Assembly (NCBI GenBank): GCA_947164995.1
Contig: CAMUYU010000012.1
Coordinates: forward strand, 1-36,393
DNA length: 36,393 bases
Source of the DNA: an uncultured Clostridia bacterium
GTDB taxonomy: Bacteria > Bacillota > Clostridia > TANB77 > UBA1234
Direction: 5' to 3'
The notes below the pieces were generated by a model. It saw only the letters and a program-made list of their open reading frames with translations. It was not told where the DNA came from and did no database searches. Position 1 is the first letter of the stretch, and every line of letters begins with the position of its first letter. Below, piece after piece: positions 1-7,036 of the stretch. The position numbers were made by a program, and so were the translations under genes.

Positions 1-536
1 CAATTAAAGTAATAATTAGGTCACATCCCATAACCAAACATATGATAATAGCAGTGATTTTAGCCACTTTCTCGCTTATCTTACCATATAGTTTTTCTAG
101 TAGTGGCCAAACTAGGTATAACATTACCATAGCTCCAGCAGATAAGCAAGCACTATTTCTTAAAGAAATCCTACCATTTAGGTTAAATTTATCGTAACTG
201 TAGTTCCAAAGCTCCATTCCAAAGCACTTTTCCAAAAATAAGCTTCCCATATATTCAATAAAAGAAACTATAAACATTATTGCAATAAATACAATTACAG
301 GAGTTACTGGTACTTTGCCGATTTTTATGTCTTTTTTAATGAGTTTTCTAAGAACAAAATACAAAACTAAAACTCCAATTCCATAAATTGGTAAATATGG
401 TCCATGTAAAAATCCTCTATTTACAAAACCATGGCCGAATTGCCGCTTCCCAAATAACTTCATATATCCATCCAATCACGCAAAAAACAAAGAAGAAATT
501 AACAAAGTGATACCATTTCTTTTCTATTTTATCCAT
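1..536 (-). pseudogene. Frameshifted putative ABC-transporter permease-family membrane protein (PF06541-like), 3' end beyond window
   Basis: The start is the ATG at 536, preceded by a GGGGG ribosome binding site. The first frame reads MDKIEKKWYHFVNFF and then a membrane segment with VIGWIYEVIW, but stops after about 39 codons. A +1 shift at the GGG run (449-451 on the plus strand) restores a long open frame containing FVNRGFLHGPYLPIYGIGVL, a hallmark of the PF06541 'putative ABC-transporter type IV' family, then further hydrophobic segments and an ELWNYSYDKFNLNGRISL motif. This second frame stays open to the window edge. One extra base, or two missing, therefore separates the two halves of a recognisable protein. 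It may be a true pseudogene or an assembly/sequencing error in a short homopolymer. The family has no firmly established function. Confidence 0.7.
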
Positions 537-553
537 TTTAACCCCCAAAAAAT

Positions 554-1681
554 TTATTTTTGTTTTGGCTTACCTAATTTCTTAATATTACTTTTTAACT
601 TTTTAGTTTCATTTTCTTTTACAACTTCCATGTAAATGCCTATCATCATCTTAATAGTTTTTACAATCATGTCTTTATCTTCTTTTGAAACCTCATTGTA
701 CTTTTTCATGACGAGTGGCAATTTCTTAGCAAAGTTTTTAGACATTTCTTCAAACGTTTCACTATCTGTAGAATAGAACAAATCAAAAATCGTTTCTACA
801 ACAATTTTTCTTTGTTCATTCGTAGTTTCTTCAAACCATTTAGTTATGGTCTTATCCACTACTTCACTATTTTCTGTACCTTTTGATGAATAAATCAAAT
901 CATCTTTTAAAACTTGCCAAGAATAAATATCATGTTGAAGAATTCCTTTTTCCACACTATATGTGATAGAAGTTTTTTCATTATGATACAAAAGTTTTCC
1001 AACAATTGAATCTTGAGGAATATATGTTTCAATCTTTTTTAAAAAATCTTTAACCTGACACTTTTTTAATACTTCTTTTCTAAAACCAGGACCATCATAG
1101 TTATAAACTTTTATAATCCTATTTTGAATTCTTTTTGAACTAGTAATAGCAGAAAAAATAGCAACATTTCCACCTTTTGAATGTCCACCTACTCTAATTT
1201 TTCTGCCAGGATATTTCTTACAAATATTTTTTAAATATTCTTTTCCTGCAAGTTGGCATGGAACATTTTCCAAAAACATCATATTGAAATCTTCTTTCCA
1301 ACCAAGAATACTAAAATCTGTTCCAAGGAAAGAAACATATATTTCTCGATTAGATAAGTGAATTGTTATTGCGCCAAACTGTTTTTCAATACTTTTATCT
1401 TTATTTACAATACAATCTGTAACCAGTAAATCTTTAAAACGAGTACTCTTTCCAAGATTTACAATTAAGTCTTTGTCCCCTTTATATAAAAAAGCATCTT
1501 CTGGGAAACTGCTCATTTTTCTAGAAATAGAAGCTATTGTTTCTTTAGAATTCATCTTTATTTTGTCAAAAATAAGATATGAAAATCTTGCCAAAATCAA
1601 ACTGTCTATTTCATTAAAACTATGTTCTTTTGAAAATGGTAAGTCTCCACGCCATAATAAATAATCTATAACATTCGCCAT
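554..1681 (-). CDS. DUF2974 (Mbeg1-like) alpha/beta hydrolase, putative lipase
   Basis: A 375-aa protein with lipase-like features. GGHSKGGN is a GxSxG nucleophile elbow, and VSFLGTD followed by GWKEDFNMMF is the oxyanion/strand region typical of DUF2974 proteins. NYDGPGF lies just after the nucleophile, and the acidic and His residues of a triad would sit in the D-S-I-V-G and C-terminal parts. The C-terminal third is charged, helical and ends Lys-rich. The start ATG at 1681 was chosen because AGAGGT lies 8-9 nt upstream and the protein begins ANVIDYLLWRGDL as in the family. The open frame extends 35 codons further upstream without family resemblance. No signal peptide, so probably cytoplasmic. 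The substrate is unknown; assignment to the hydrolase fold is firm. Confidence 0.8.
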   Translation of the reverse strand: MANVIDYLLWRGDLPFSKEHSFNEIDSLILARFSYLIFDKIKMNSKETIASISRKMSSFPEDAFLYKGDKDLIVNLGKSTRFKDLLVTDCIVNKDKSIEKQFGAITIHLSNREIYVSFLGTDFSILGWKEDFNMMFLENVPCQLAGKEYLKNICKKYPGRKIRVGGHSKGGNVAIFSAITSSKRIQNRIIKVYNYDGPGFRKEVLKKCQVKDFLKKIETYIPQDSIVGKLLYHNEKTSITYSVEKGILQHDIYSWQVLKDDLIYSSKGTENSEVVDKTITKWFEETTNEQRKIVVETIFDLFYSTDSETFEEMSKNFAKKLPLVMKKYNEVSKEDKDMIVKTIKMMIGIYMEVVKENETKKLKSNIKKLGKPKQK

Positions 1682-1820
1682 TTTAACTACCTCTTTTTGT
1701 CTATAATCTACACGTATTTTATCACATTTTGACACTCTATTTAAACTAATTATTGAAAAAAATGCAAAAACGTGATAGACTTTCAACGCATTTAAAACTA
1801 ATAGAAATGGGGAAAATACT

Positions 1821-2060
1821 ATGTTGTACGAATACTCTTCTATCTACGAAAAAAGTAATTACCGGTGCATTTTAAAAGATATTATGGTAGATAATGGTTT
1901 AGTTCGCGGAAAATTGGTTGGAGTTTTTTACGGTTGGGATGAAGACCATGAACCACAGTATTATGCTATAGAAGAAGCAAGTTTTTATGCACATTCACTT
2001 ACTTGGACTTTGATAGAATATAGAGGCAAACTTTTGTCGAATACTCCTGATAATTCTTAA
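1821..2060 (+). CDS. Small hypothetical protein (79 aa)
   Basis: One of few plus-strand genes. ATG at 1821 follows GGGG about 8 nt upstream, and a strong hairpin terminator follows the stop by only a few bases, so it looks like a complete single-gene unit rather than a shadow. The protein is acidic and aromatic-rich (YEYSSIYEKSNYR near the N terminus; VFYGWDEDHEPQYYAIEEA in the middle), with no membrane segment, cysteine pair or nucleotide motif. I do not recognise the family. It is divergent from the DUF2974 hydrolase gene and convergent with the ATPase-CYTH gene. Confidence 0.6.
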   Translation: MLYEYSSIYEKSNYRCILKDIMVDNGLVRGKLVGVFYGWDEDHEPQYYAIEEASFYAHSLTWTLIEYRGKLLSNTPDNS

Positions 2061-2063
2061 AAT

Positions 2064-2100
2064 AAAGCATCTCAAATTTGAGATGCTTTTTTTATTTTTT
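2064..2100. terminator. Bidirectional intrinsic terminator
   Basis: A perfect 10-bp stem (AAAGCATCTC / GAGATGCTTT, 2064-2073 and 2080-2089) with a 6-nt loop, followed on the plus strand by a T-rich run. It ends the 79-aa gene on the plus strand and can also end the convergent ATPase-CYTH gene, whose stop is at 2092. Confidence 0.85.
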
Positions 2101-3210
2101 TCCAACTATGCTATCAATAAAACTATCGATGCAAATACTGTCATCATTATAGTTTCTATTATATGTAATATCAGTTGCATTCTTGATGAATGGCGGAAGA
2201 CCCATTTTGCTTTCATCTATAACATCACGTTCTACAATGATAAAAGATTTCTTTCCTAAATAGAAAAAATCAACTCTATATCTTTCACCATCATATATAA
2301 TGTTATATCTAGTTTTTTTAATAGGTTTAGATTTTGCAACGTTGCGATTACCATAGTAATCTTCTTCTCCTATGTTTCTGCAACGTTTTATAAATGTACC
2401 ATCTTTTAGATATCTATTCTTTACACGAGTATAGTAACTCGATCCATCAATAGTACTTTTGCAGTACATCTCATCTTCTTCATCATCATAAAGTTTTACA
2501 AATTCTTCGATATCCTCTTTTATGAGATTCATTGAATTTAAAATTTCAAAATCAAAATCTCTAACACTAACAAGATACCTTTTCTTTTCGATTACTTCTT
2601 CTTCACCAAGGAAAGCTCTAATAACATTGATTACTCTTTGAATTTTTTCATCAAACAAAGTATCATTTGGAATAATCTTTTGGTTAGTGTGATTTCTCCA
2701 AGCATCCATTGTACGCTTGTCACTTTCCCTTGCCTGTTCTATAGTTTCAGTTCTGGCAGAATTATTTGCTGTAGTATAATAATCTTCTTTGCCAATTGCA
2801 GCAGTTACAAGGTGAATAACCAAGTCATATCGCTTCAGAATTTCAGCTTCTTTTATACCTTCTTCTCGAATTAGTTGCTGAAATCCTGCTTCAGTAATAA
2901 ATGCACGATTATCCAAAATACCTCTGTCATAAATGATAGCAACTTTATCATTCTTACAATCTTGTGCTGCAATTTGCCTAATAGACTCTTTAGCAAGTTG
3001 AGCTTTAAGAATTAACCGCTGAAACTCCAATACCTCAAGCTTATGCTCACCAAATGGACGCATGCCATCGTTAATTAATTCTGTTGCTGTCTCATTTACA
3101 ATATAAACTGTGTAGCCTTCACTTCTAAAATATTTTCCAAGCGCATCAAGCGCCGTTGTTTTGCCGCCACACGGGCCACCTGTTACTACAAGATTTATAA
3201 TCTTTTTCAT
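2092..3210 (-). CDS. P-loop ATPase (AAA_28/NadR-type) fused to CYTH-like domain (TTD14-like)
   Basis: A 372-aa two-domain protein. Residues 1-200 form a P-loop kinase/NTPase: VVTGGPCGGKTT is a Walker A at about 8-19, and IIYDRGILDN resembles the Walker B / DRG signature of AAA_28 domains. From about residue 208 (KKRYLVSVRDFDFEIL) the sequence alternates charged beta strands with K, E and R residues (YYTRVKNRY, RYRVDFFYLG, FIIVERDVID) as in CYTH/triphosphate-tunnel folds. The pairing resembles animal TTD14 and its bacterial homologues, suggesting nucleotide or phospho-ligand handling; the substrate is unknown. Last gene of an apparent three-gene operon (YhhN-like, 113 aa, this gene). ATG at 3210 has GAGGGAGAAG upstream. 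Confidence 0.7.
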   Translation of the reverse strand: MKKIINLVVTGGPCGGKTTALDALGKYFRSEGYTVYIVNETATELINDGMRPFGEHKLEVLEFQRLILKAQLAKESIRQIAAQDCKNDKVAIIYDRGILDNRAFITEAGFQQLIREEGIKEAEILKRYDLVIHLVTAAIGKEDYYTTANNSARTETIEQARESDKRTMDAWRNHTNQKIIPNDTLFDEKIQRVINVIRAFLGEEEVIEKKRYLVSVRDFDFEILNSMNLIKEDIEEFVKLYDDEEDEMYCKSTIDGSSYYTRVKNRYLKDGTFIKRCRNIGEEDYYGNRNVAKSKPIKKTRYNIIYDGERYRVDFFYLGKKSFIIVERDVIDESKMGLPPFIKNATDITYNRNYNDDSICIDSFIDSIVGKK

Positions 3211-3247
3211 TTTCTTCTCCCTCTATTTTACTGTAATAATTAAAAAA

Positions 3248-3589
3248 TTAGCGGGATGCTACATGAAGCAATTCATTATATGAAGGATTATTTTTAAAAT
3301 ACTCTTTCATAAATCTTTTTGTAAAAGTAGTGTTAACAAGTTTTTGGCCATTCTCATCTACTATTGTAAAATGTTCTCCACCAAGTAGCGGATGAACCTG
3401 CCCTGCAATAAACCAAGTATCATCACCGTCTATTTTAAATTCTAACAGTGCATAATAATCATCAGCAAGCCAGTCCACATCATCAATGAATTTAAAGTAA
3501 TCTTTCTTCTTAGTTCCTCTTGCTTTTTTATCGGACATAGACCGTCTGTAAGCAATTCTCCAAGTAGCCTTAGCATCAAGTTTAGACAT
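3248..3589 (-). CDS. Hypothetical protein (113 aa) in ATPase-CYTH operon
   Basis: A soluble, mixed-charge protein. The N terminus is basic (KATWRIAYRRSMSDKKARG), the rest aromatic-rich and acidic (DDVDWLADDYYALLEF, GDDTWFIAGQVHPLLGGEHF). No motif I recognise. ATG at 3589 has AAGGAG 7 nt upstream. It lies 23 nt after the YhhN-like gene and 37 nt before the ATPase-CYTH gene on the same strand, with no terminator between, so co-transcription is likely. Confidence 0.6.
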   Translation of the reverse strand: MSKLDAKATWRIAYRRSMSDKKARGTKKKDYFKFIDDVDWLADDYYALLEFKIDGDDTWFIAGQVHPLLGGEHFTIVDENGQKLVNTTFTKRFMKEYFKNNPSYNELLHVASR

Positions 3590-3612
3590 AGCGCTTCTCC
3601 TTTACCATTAAA

Positions 3613-4245
3613 TCAAGCAAAAATAATAATCAAAGTTTGTCCCATAGGATAAAGCCACCAAACTAGTTCTCTAGCTAGTTTTGAACGTAACCCCAAGAAT
3701 TTTTCACATCCAATAATTACATCAGATGCAAGAAACATTAGGCCACCAACTGCTGCTAAAAATTCAATAGATTTAGCTGAAACTGAATACGAAAAAATCA
3801 TAAAATAGCTAAATGCTGTTAGCCAAAGATATAAAATTCCAAAGCAAAACATTTTCAAACTTTTTGCTTTATTCATATTGAATACAAAATAGGACATTAT
3901 TAGTAGTAAGATAAAAAAGATTAGATTTACTCCCCAATTTAAAAAGGAATATTCATTGAAATAAATTTTGAGAAAATAAGTCAAAGCGTACCAAAAATGA
4001 GCCAAAATGAAACAAATACCACCAAGTGCAACTATTTTATTAGTTTGCATTGCTGGAGTTTTTCCAGAATTTAAAACCCAGTCTCCTTCAAATGCAAAAA
4101 GCATTGCAAAAAAACATGCACACCTATCGCCCGTTTTATAAACTATTGCAAGTACAGCTGCTAAGATGAGCATTAAAAGGCTGAGAACTATTTTTCCTGA
4201 ATATTTTTTCCCTAAATATGGAAAGTTGTCAAACCACCGATTCAT
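3613..4245 (-). CDS. YhhN-like (lysoplasmalogenase family) integral membrane protein
   Basis: 210 aa with about seven to eight hydrophobic segments. Conserved-looking polar motifs sit within the membrane helices: FAFEGDWVLNSG, ILAHFWYALTYF and LMFLASDVIIGCEKFLG. These match the pattern of the YhhN/TMEM86 family (GD.., AH..Y and a late SD motif), whose eukaryotic member hydrolyses lysoplasmalogen. The bacterial role is mostly unproven. ATG at 4245 has GAGGAGGT upstream. First gene of the operon read from the promoter at 4309-4336. Assignment is by pattern only. Confidence 0.6.
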   Translation of the reverse strand: MNRWFDNFPYLGKKYSGKIVLSLLMLILAAVLAIVYKTGDRCACFFAMLFAFEGDWVLNSGKTPAMQTNKIVALGGICFILAHFWYALTYFLKIYFNEYSFLNWGVNLIFFILLLIMSYFVFNMNKAKSLKMFCFGILYLWLTAFSYFMIFSYSVSAKSIEFLAAVGGLMFLASDVIIGCEKFLGLRSKLARELVWWLYPMGQTLIIIFA

Positions 4246-4308
4246 AGTAATACCTCCTCGAAATTATTCTTATTTAGAGTTACATAAACAGTTTACTTTA
4301 GTGGTTAT

Positions 4309-4336
4309 ATTATATACTATTTTTGCAAATTGTCAA
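4309..4336 (-). promoter_or_regulatory. Sigma-A-type promoter for the YhhN-like operon
   Basis: On the minus strand TTGACA (4336-4331), a 16-nt spacer and TATAAT (4314-4309): both hexamers are perfect consensus. It lies just downstream of the GNAT stop and about 65 nt before the YhhN-like start. Confidence 0.75.
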
Positions 4337-4347
4337 AGGAAAACATC

Positions 4348-4869
4348 TTATATCTCTTTATAATAATAATTAACAACTACTTGTATAGGTTCGTCCTCTT
4401 CTCTGCCCGCATAGTATTCTTCAGTGGCTGTTTTAATATAATTGGTAAAACCTAAATGAAAATAAATTTGAATATTTCGAATTTCACTAGGTTCAACGCC
4501 TAACGACAACTTTTCAAAACTTCTATCTTTTAAATCTTTTTCTACAAACCTAATTAGCTTTCCAAAATATCCTTTATCTTCGTATTCTTTGTCACATCTT
4601 CCAGCGCTTAGATATGCCATCTTGTTGCCAATTAATCCTTCTTTATTTTTAACGTTGTCAAACTTCTCATCGACGTGAGCACATACTTCACAAATAGCTT
4701 TTCCATCTAAAAAGCCCATATAAAAAATTACAGAATTTTCATTAAAATGCTTTATAGCATCTTCTTTATACTTTTTCCAAGAATTATCTCTAGGATGCAT
4801 TGCGATTAAGTCATCCCATCTTTGATTAAGTTCTTCAAAATTTGCAATTCTACATTCAAAATTGTTCAT
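4348..4869 (-). CDS. GNAT-family N-acetyltransferase
   Basis: 173 aa. The second half carries GNAT-like features: AYLSAGRCDKEYEDKGYFGKLI corresponds to the strand and acetyl-CoA-binding R/Q-x-x-G-x-G/A loop (here degenerate), followed by SLGVEPSEIRNIQIYFHLGF, the usual 'N..A...Y...GF' segment. The substrate is unknown. ATG at 4869 has GGAGGT 8 nt upstream. It stands alone between the promoter of the YhhN operon and the HicB gene. Confidence 0.7.
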   Translation of the reverse strand: MNNFECRIANFEELNQRWDDLIAMHPRDNSWKKYKEDAIKHFNENSVIFYMGFLDGKAICEVCAHVDEKFDNVKNKEGLIGNKMAYLSAGRCDKEYEDKGYFGKLIRFVEKDLKDRSFEKLSLGVEPSEIRNIQIYFHLGFTNYIKTATEEYYAGREEDEPIQVVVNYYYKEI

Positions 4870-4890
4870 GTGGGTTACCTCCGAGTTTTA

Positions 4891-5283
4891 TTATTTATAA
4901 ATCTTCTCCAATAGTGCTTCTTCTAATGTCTTGGAAAAGTTGATGTTTAATTCTAAAGCTCTTTTTGCCAAAAATTCATGTATTTGAATCGTCTTTCTCA
5001 CTTTTTTATTCTTTTTTTTCATATTTAATAAATTTACCTGAATCAAAGATGTAAAACCATTATTAGTATCTAATTCTATTTCATTAATATGAGATGGGAT
5101 TGGAATTTGCTCTCCGTTTTGAATAGCAGTAAAAATCCACCCTGATGCACAATCTATTGCCATTTCAAACGATTCTTCTAAACTATCACCTTCTGTAATT
5201 GCACCAGGTAAATCTGGAATAGTAACCGTATAGCTCCCACCATCAGAAGGATAAAAACATGCTGGATATATTAAGTATTTCAT
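4891..5283 (-). CDS. HicB-family antitoxin-like protein without HicA partner
   Basis: 130 aa. The N-terminal half is a HicB partial RNase-H-like fold (YLIYPACFYP, YTVTIPDLPGAITEGDSLEE, AIDCASGWIF); the C-terminal half (KVRKTIQIHEFLAKRALELNINFSKTLEEAL) looks like a ribbon-helix-helix DNA-binding segment. The first 80 residues closely resemble the true HicB at 12489. ATG at 5283 was chosen for GGAGAG 6 nt upstream; an in-frame ATG five codons earlier overlaps that site. No hicA lies beside it: it follows the XRE-ImmA gene by 18 nt and so appears to be the third gene of the higBA-like operon. Confidence 0.85.
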   Translation of the reverse strand: MKYLIYPACFYPSDGGSYTVTIPDLPGAITEGDSLEESFEMAIDCASGWIFTAIQNGEQIPIPSHINEIELDTNNGFTSLIQVNLLNMKKKNKKVRKTIQIHEFLAKRALELNINFSKTLEEALLEKIYK

Positions 5284-5301
5284 GTAATCACTCTCCAAAT
5301 A

Positions 5302-6321
5302 TTAAATGCATACATTATAATCTTGATATTCTTTTGCCCCATAAGAAAGCTTTTTATCTTTTGCTAATCTATAAACAACAAAAGCTTTTGGATAATTCTT
5401 TTCTTTTGAGATTTTATAATCTTTTAATGAACAAACATATTTATAATAATCATCATCAACCATCCAATCGAAGGCTTGCTTATCTGCTTTGTCTTCAACT
5501 TCATCAGTATCATAAGAAATTAAACTCTCAGCTTGTGCTTTATTAAAGTCAGATTTACAGTGAGCTAGTTCATGTAAAAGTGCAAAATAAACATCTGCTA
5601 TTCTGTGATATTTACAGGTTAAATATATAGCTGGTACTCCTCTGTGAACTTTAAAAGCTCCTCTTATCTTTGAACCTGGAATGTCGTCTTGAATAACAAG
5701 ATAAATACCTTTTTTATTAAAAGTATCTATTAATTCATCTTTGTTAAATTTATTAGCTTTAGCACATTTAGAAATGTAATAAACTAAATCATCAATATTA
5801 TTTTTATTATACTCTTCTACTTTTTGATTAAGCGTTTCTCTATAGCATTTTTCAAGCCATAATAAAAGAAGCTCTGGTTTATCATTTTTACTTTTATACA
5901 AAACACCTTTATCAACTTCAAGTACTTTTTGTGGGCTTGGAACTCTTAGAAACTTTAAAATATCTTTTATAATTTCAGATTTATCTTCTACATCAACAAA
6001 ATCAATAAACTTGTTATCTATTAAATACTTATAATGAAACTTGTTTAAATACTGAGTAAGTGTCAAATGATTTTCTTCAAGATATTTTTCTATTTCGATT
6101 TCTAAATAATAGTTTAGTTCTATCTTATAAATATAATCTATTGGAATATCTGTAACTAAAGAAATCTTATTGATAATCTCGCCAGAAAGATTAACTTTTC
6201 CAGCCAAAATATCAATTAAATGTTTAGGAGTTACCCCTATTCTATTTGCAAAATCTTTATTAGTAATATTATAAAATTCTAAATAATCAATCAAATAATC
6301 TTTAAATCTAATCTTTTTCAT
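5302..6321 (-). CDS. XRE helix-turn-helix / ImmA-IrrE metallopeptidase protein (HigA-like antitoxin)
   Basis: 339 aa. Residues ~5-60 are an XRE-type HTH (ITNKDFANRIGVTPKHLIDILAG). Residues ~200-300 are a COG2856/ImmA zinc-peptidase: HELAH at 250-254, and an acidic third ligand in EVEDKADKQAFDWM about 20 residues later. Such proteins often act as antitoxin and autorepressor of a RelE/HigB toxin. The toxin gene ends 12 nt upstream, and the orphan HicB starts 18 nt downstream. The likely operator is the palindrome at 6697-6726. ATG at 6321 has AAAGGTG upstream. Whether the protease cleaves itself, the toxin or a host protein cannot be told from sequence. Confidence 0.85.
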   Translation of the reverse strand: MKKIRFKDYLIDYLEFYNITNKDFANRIGVTPKHLIDILAGKVNLSGEIINKISLVTDIPIDYIYKIELNYYLEIEIEKYLEENHLTLTQYLNKFHYKYLIDNKFIDFVDVEDKSEIIKDILKFLRVPSPQKVLEVDKGVLYKSKNDKPELLLLWLEKCYRETLNQKVEEYNKNNIDDLVYYISKCAKANKFNKDELIDTFNKKGIYLVIQDDIPGSKIRGAFKVHRGVPAIYLTCKYHRIADVYFALLHELAHCKSDFNKAQAESLISYDTDEVEDKADKQAFDWMVDDDYYKYVCSLKDYKISKEKNYPKAFVVYRLAKDKKLSYGAKEYQDYNVCI

Positions 6322-6333
6322 TTTAATTCACCT

Positions 6334-6666
6334 TTAAGTATAATGTTTAACTACTTTTTTAAAATCTTCATAATGATTCAAACTTATATATATCAGTCGA
6401 ATAACGTTTTTATCTTTGTCTATCTTACAAATCAATCTTATTTTACCACCATTTTTACACAGATTAAAACTCACAAAGCCACTTAGTTCATGTTTTAAAT
6501 ATTCAAAGCCATATTGTCTATAAATGGGATTGTTTTCCATTTCAGTAACAAACTCGCTCATTTTAAATAAGTTGTGTATTTTATCAAAATTTTGCTGTTC
6601 TTCGTTGTGTTTCTTTAGTTTCTTTATTTCCTTTTTAAAGTTTTCATCACGCTCTATAGTAATCAA
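6334..6666 (-). CDS. RelE/HigB-like mRNA interferase toxin
   Basis: 110 aa, basic, of RelE/ParE fold appearance. An N-terminal helical hairpin is rich in Lys, and the C-terminal strands GKIRLICKIDKDKNVIRLIYISLNHYEDF carry the Arg/Lys/Tyr/His residues typical of ribosome-dependent mRNA interferases. Starts at TTG (6666) with AGGAGG 8 nt upstream; no ATG is available in place. Toxin-first order with an XRE antitoxin is the HigBA arrangement. The gene sits directly behind a consensus promoter overlapped by a palindrome. Confidence 0.75.
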   Translation of the reverse strand: MITIERDENFKKEIKKLKKHNEEQQNFDKIHNLFKMSEFVTEMENNPIYRQYGFEYLKHELSGFVSFNLCKNGGKIRLICKIDKDKNVIRLIYISLNHYEDFKKVVKHYT

Positions 6667-6696
6667 AACTACTTCCTCCTATATAGCTTGTTGTAT

Positions 6697-6729
6697 ACAT
6701 ATATTAACATATAGGTTAATATATGTCAA
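6697..6729 (-). promoter_or_regulatory. higBA-like promoter overlapped by a 12-bp inverted-repeat operator
   Basis: The minus strand reads TTGACA (6729-6724), 17 nt, then TAATAT (6706-6701) with an extended-10 TGT before it. The arms ACATATATTAAC (6697-6708) and GTTAATATATGT (6715-6726) form a perfect inverted repeat around a 6-nt centre, covering the -10 and most of the spacer. There is no T-run, so it is an operator rather than a terminator. The XRE protein two genes down is the natural ligand. Confidence 0.8.
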
Positions 6730-6743
6730 GAAAAAGAGAATAA

Positions 6744-6777
6744 AAAGCACGATTTATCAAAAGGTAAATCGTGCTTT
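6744..6777 (-). terminator. Terminator of the type III R-M operon
   Basis: A perfect 13-bp stem (AAAGCACGATTTA / TAAATCGTGCTTT) with an 8-nt loop, followed on the minus strand by a T-rich tail. It lies between the 61-aa gene ending the restriction operon and the higBA promoter, separating the two units. Confidence 0.8.
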
Positions 6778-6827
6778 AGTAATTTATTAGCTTTTCTCTT
6801 TCACATTTACTGAATAACACAGTTTTA

Positions 6828-7013
6828 TTAGTGATTATTATTCTCTCTATAATCGTCACAATGTGCACTACCTATGCATCTCGCTTCGTTTAATATGCAA
6901 TAGTTTTTATTTGAATTGTAATAATAGCAACGGCTCTTGTGTCTCTTCTTTTCTTCTTTCATTTTATCCGGAAACCCCGCATGCCATGGGGTCCCTTTGG
7001 GTACAATTGGCAT
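6828..7013 (-). CDS. Small Cys-rich protein (61 aa), third gene of the R-M operon
   Basis: Starts at ATG 7013, with GAGGTGATT just upstream; a GTG three codons earlier overlaps that site. The N terminus is MPIVPKGTPWHAGFPDK; the rest holds four cysteines in RCYYYNSNKNYC and ARCIGSAHCDDY plus two histidines, which looks like a small metal-binding (zinc) knuckle. It starts 23 nt after the restriction subunit and is followed by the operon terminator, so it is transcribed with mod and res. I know of no standard type III R-M component like this; its function is unknown. Confidence 0.65.
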   Translation of the reverse strand: MPIVPKGTPWHAGFPDKMKEEKKRHKSRCYYYNSNKNYCILNEARCIGSAHCDDYRENNNH

Positions 7014-7036
7014 ATTAATCACCTCACGTCTTATTA

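Noticed and set aside
1729-1757. Plus-strand promoter for the 79-aa gene starting at TTGACA 1729-1734
   Set aside because: The -35 is perfect but no acceptable -10 lies 16-18 nt downstream, so it was not annotated.
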